Shown here: piece after piece, positions 5,034 to 6,187 of the stretch
How the letters are laid out: each line of letters opens with the position of its first letter
Numbering within the stretch: position 1 is the first letter of the stretch
NCBI GenBank assembly: GCA_021779655.1
Contig: JAJYAF010000140.1
Coordinates: 1-6,187, forward strand
From: Pseudomonadota bacterium
GTDB lineage: Bacteria; Pseudomonadota; Alphaproteobacteria; Acetobacterales; Acetobacteraceae
Reading direction: 5' to 3'
DNA length: 6,187 nucleotides
Translations under genes and position numbers: made by a program
The notes under the pieces: generated by a model
What the model saw: the letters and a program-made list of their open reading frames with translations, nothing else
The model's database searches: none
What the model was told of the DNA's origin: nothing

Positions 5034-6187
5034 ACCGGCGATCGCGCCCGAGGCGCCGGCGGCGCAAGCGCAGTACCGGGCGGTACGAAGCCACTCCGCG
5101 GCGCTGGCGGCGCCGCTTTCGGCCGAGGATTGCGCCGCGCAGTCGATGCCGGATGCGAGCCCGGTGAAATGGCATCTGGCGCATACCACCTGGTTTTTCG
5201 AAACCTTTATCCTGGAACGCTTCGAGCCGGGTTTCAAGCCGTTTCATCCGGCGTTCCGCGTGCTGTTCAACTCCTATTACAACGGGATCGGCGAGCAGTT
5301 CACCCGGGCACGGCGCGGCTTGCTCACCCGACCGTCGCTTGCCGAGGTGATCGCCTATCGTGCCGATGTCGACCGGCGCGTGCTGCGGCTGCTGGAGAGC
5401 GGCACGGCGGGGATTTTTGAATTGCTGCGTCTTGGGCTTCAGCACGAGCAGCAGCATCAGGAACTCATCCTTACCGATGCGAAACATCTGCTCAGCCTCA
5501 ACCCGCTGCTGCCTGCCTACGGGCTTGCGCTGGATGCGCCAGCGCCCGCCCCGGGAGCGCCGGGGTTTGAAAGCTTCGGTGCCGGACTCGTGGAAACCGG
5601 CCATGACGGGCAAGGGTTTTGTTTTGATAACGAGACGCCCCGGCACCGGCAATTTCTTGAAGCGTTCTCGTTCGCCAACCGGCTTGTCACGAACGCGGAA
5701 TACTGCGCGTTCATCGAGGACGGCGGCTATGAGAAGCCCGAGCACTGGCTTTCGGAAGGGTGGGACTGGCTGCGGGCGCAAGCCATCCGGCATCCGCTTT
5801 ACTGGCGGCGGGCGGGCGGGCGCTGGCAGCGTTTCACGCTGCACGGCCTCCAGGCGCTGAACCCGGACGAGCCGGTTTTGCACGTTTCCTATTTCGAGGC
5901 GGCGGCCTATGCCGCCTGGGCCGGCGCGCGGCTGCCGACCGAGGCCGAATGGGAGCATGCGGCGAAATCCGGCCGGGCGCTGCGTCAACTGTTCGATACG
6001 GCATGGCAATGGACTGGCAGCGCCTACGCGCCCTATCCGGGCTTCGCCCCGGCGCCTGGCGCCGTTGGCGAATATAACGGCAAGTTCATGGTCAACCAAT
6101 ACGTGCTCCGTGGCGCTTCGGTGGCCACGCCGCGGGGGCATTCCCGCGCCACCTATCGCAATTTCTTCCCGGCGACCGCGCGCTGGC
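5017..6187 (+). CDS. egtB: Hercynine oxygenase / sulfoxide synthase EgtB (3' end outside window)
   Basis: 390 codons are visible without a stop; roughly 30-40 C-terminal residues (the usual QFTGLRLA end) lie beyond the edge. EgtB is a non-haem iron enzyme that uses O2 to join hercynine to cysteine or gamma-glutamylcysteine as a sulfoxide. Seen: a DinB-like N-terminal domain with SMPDASPVKWHLAHTTWFFE (His56) and LQHEQQHQEL (His143, His147), the expected three iron-binding histidines. After a linker comes a formylglycine-enzyme-like domain with LVTNAEYCAFIEDGGY, HVSYFEAAAYAAWAGARLPTEAEWE (289-313), YNGKF (353-357) and YRNFFP (380-385). The ATG at 5017 lies inside egtD and gives the usual N terminus; its Shine-Dalgarno is weak, so coupling is likely. 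Odd points: the EAEWE to WQWT loop is only 16 residues, WEWT is WQWT, and RGGS is RGAS. The sulfur donor cannot be told from this sequence. OvoA is unlikely because the methyltransferase is a separate gene. Confidence 0.94.
   Translation, partial: MHGLSEPAIAPEAPAAQAQYRAVRSHSAALAAPLSAEDCAAQSMPDASPVKWHLAHTTWFFETFILERFEPGFKPFHPAFRVLFNSYYNGIGEQFTRARRGLLTRPSLAEVIAYRADVDRRVLRLLESGTAGIFELLRLGLQHEQQHQELILTDAKHLLSLNPLLPAYGLALDAPAPAPGAPGFESFGAGLVETGHDGQGFCFDNETPRHRQFLEAFSFANRLVTNAEYCAFIEDGGYEKPEHWLSEGWDWLRAQAIRHPLYWRRAGGRWQRFTLHGLQALNPDEPVLHVSYFEAAAYAAWAGARLPTEAEWEHAAKSGRALRQLFDTAWQWTGSAYAPYPGFAPAPGAVGEYNGKFMVNQYVLRGASVATPRGHSRATYRNFFPATARW

Noticed and set aside
4882..6141. Long minus-strand frame opposite egtB
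   Set aside because: It is Arg/Pro-rich and low in complexity, while the + strand encodes a clear EgtB with its metal ligands.

Overview
This is a G+C-rich window (about two thirds G+C by eye). Every gene I can support is on the + strand. The gene set is a WbpM/CapD-type sugar-nucleotide enzyme, a WbpE-like aminotransferase, a proline iminopeptidase, a TAXI-type solute receptor and an egtD-egtB ergothioneine pair. It suggests a free-living alphaproteobacterium. An acetic-acid-bacteria-like or acidophilic relative is plausible, but that is inference from composition and gene content only.

Left part (1-2565): the end of a polysaccharide or surface-glycan locus. The 3' end of a CapD/WbpM-like NDP-sugar dehydratase/epimerase is followed after 10 bp by a PLP-dependent sugar aminotransferase that strongly resembles WbpE. 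After 4 more bp comes a complete proline iminopeptidase (S33 peptidase). The tight spacing suggests one transcript. The first two genes would act in consecutive steps of making an amino-sugar nucleotide. The peptidase is a housekeeping-type passenger.

Middle (2566-3659): a TAXI-family TRAP-transporter solute receptor with a good signal peptide and a strong ribosome binding site. Its reading frame is cut by a single in-frame TGA at 3366-3368. The frame then continues without any shift and encodes the missing C-terminal part of the family. This is a one-codon nonsense pseudogene, a sequencing error or, much less likely, a readthrough case. No TRAP membrane subunit is visible.

Spacer (3660-4055): 396 bp with no convincing gene but with two unusual repeats. 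One is an AT-rich array of 8-9 bp units (3693-3735). The other is a perfect minisatellite of eight 13-bp units in two homogeneous blocks of four (3829-3932). Because 13 is not a multiple of three and the unit creates no stop codon, all six frames stay open through it. This produces several spurious long ORFs.

Right part (4056-6187): egtD (histidine N-alpha-trimethyltransferase) overlaps egtB (iron-dependent hercynine sulfoxide synthase) by 17 bp. EgtB runs off the right edge about 30-40 residues before its expected end. Together they carry out the trimethylation and C-S bond-forming steps of ergothioneine synthesis. The visible EgtB has a short loop and two altered motif residues in its C-terminal domain. 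I do not see a wholly new system. The items most worth checking are the interrupted TAXI gene and the two repeat arrays.
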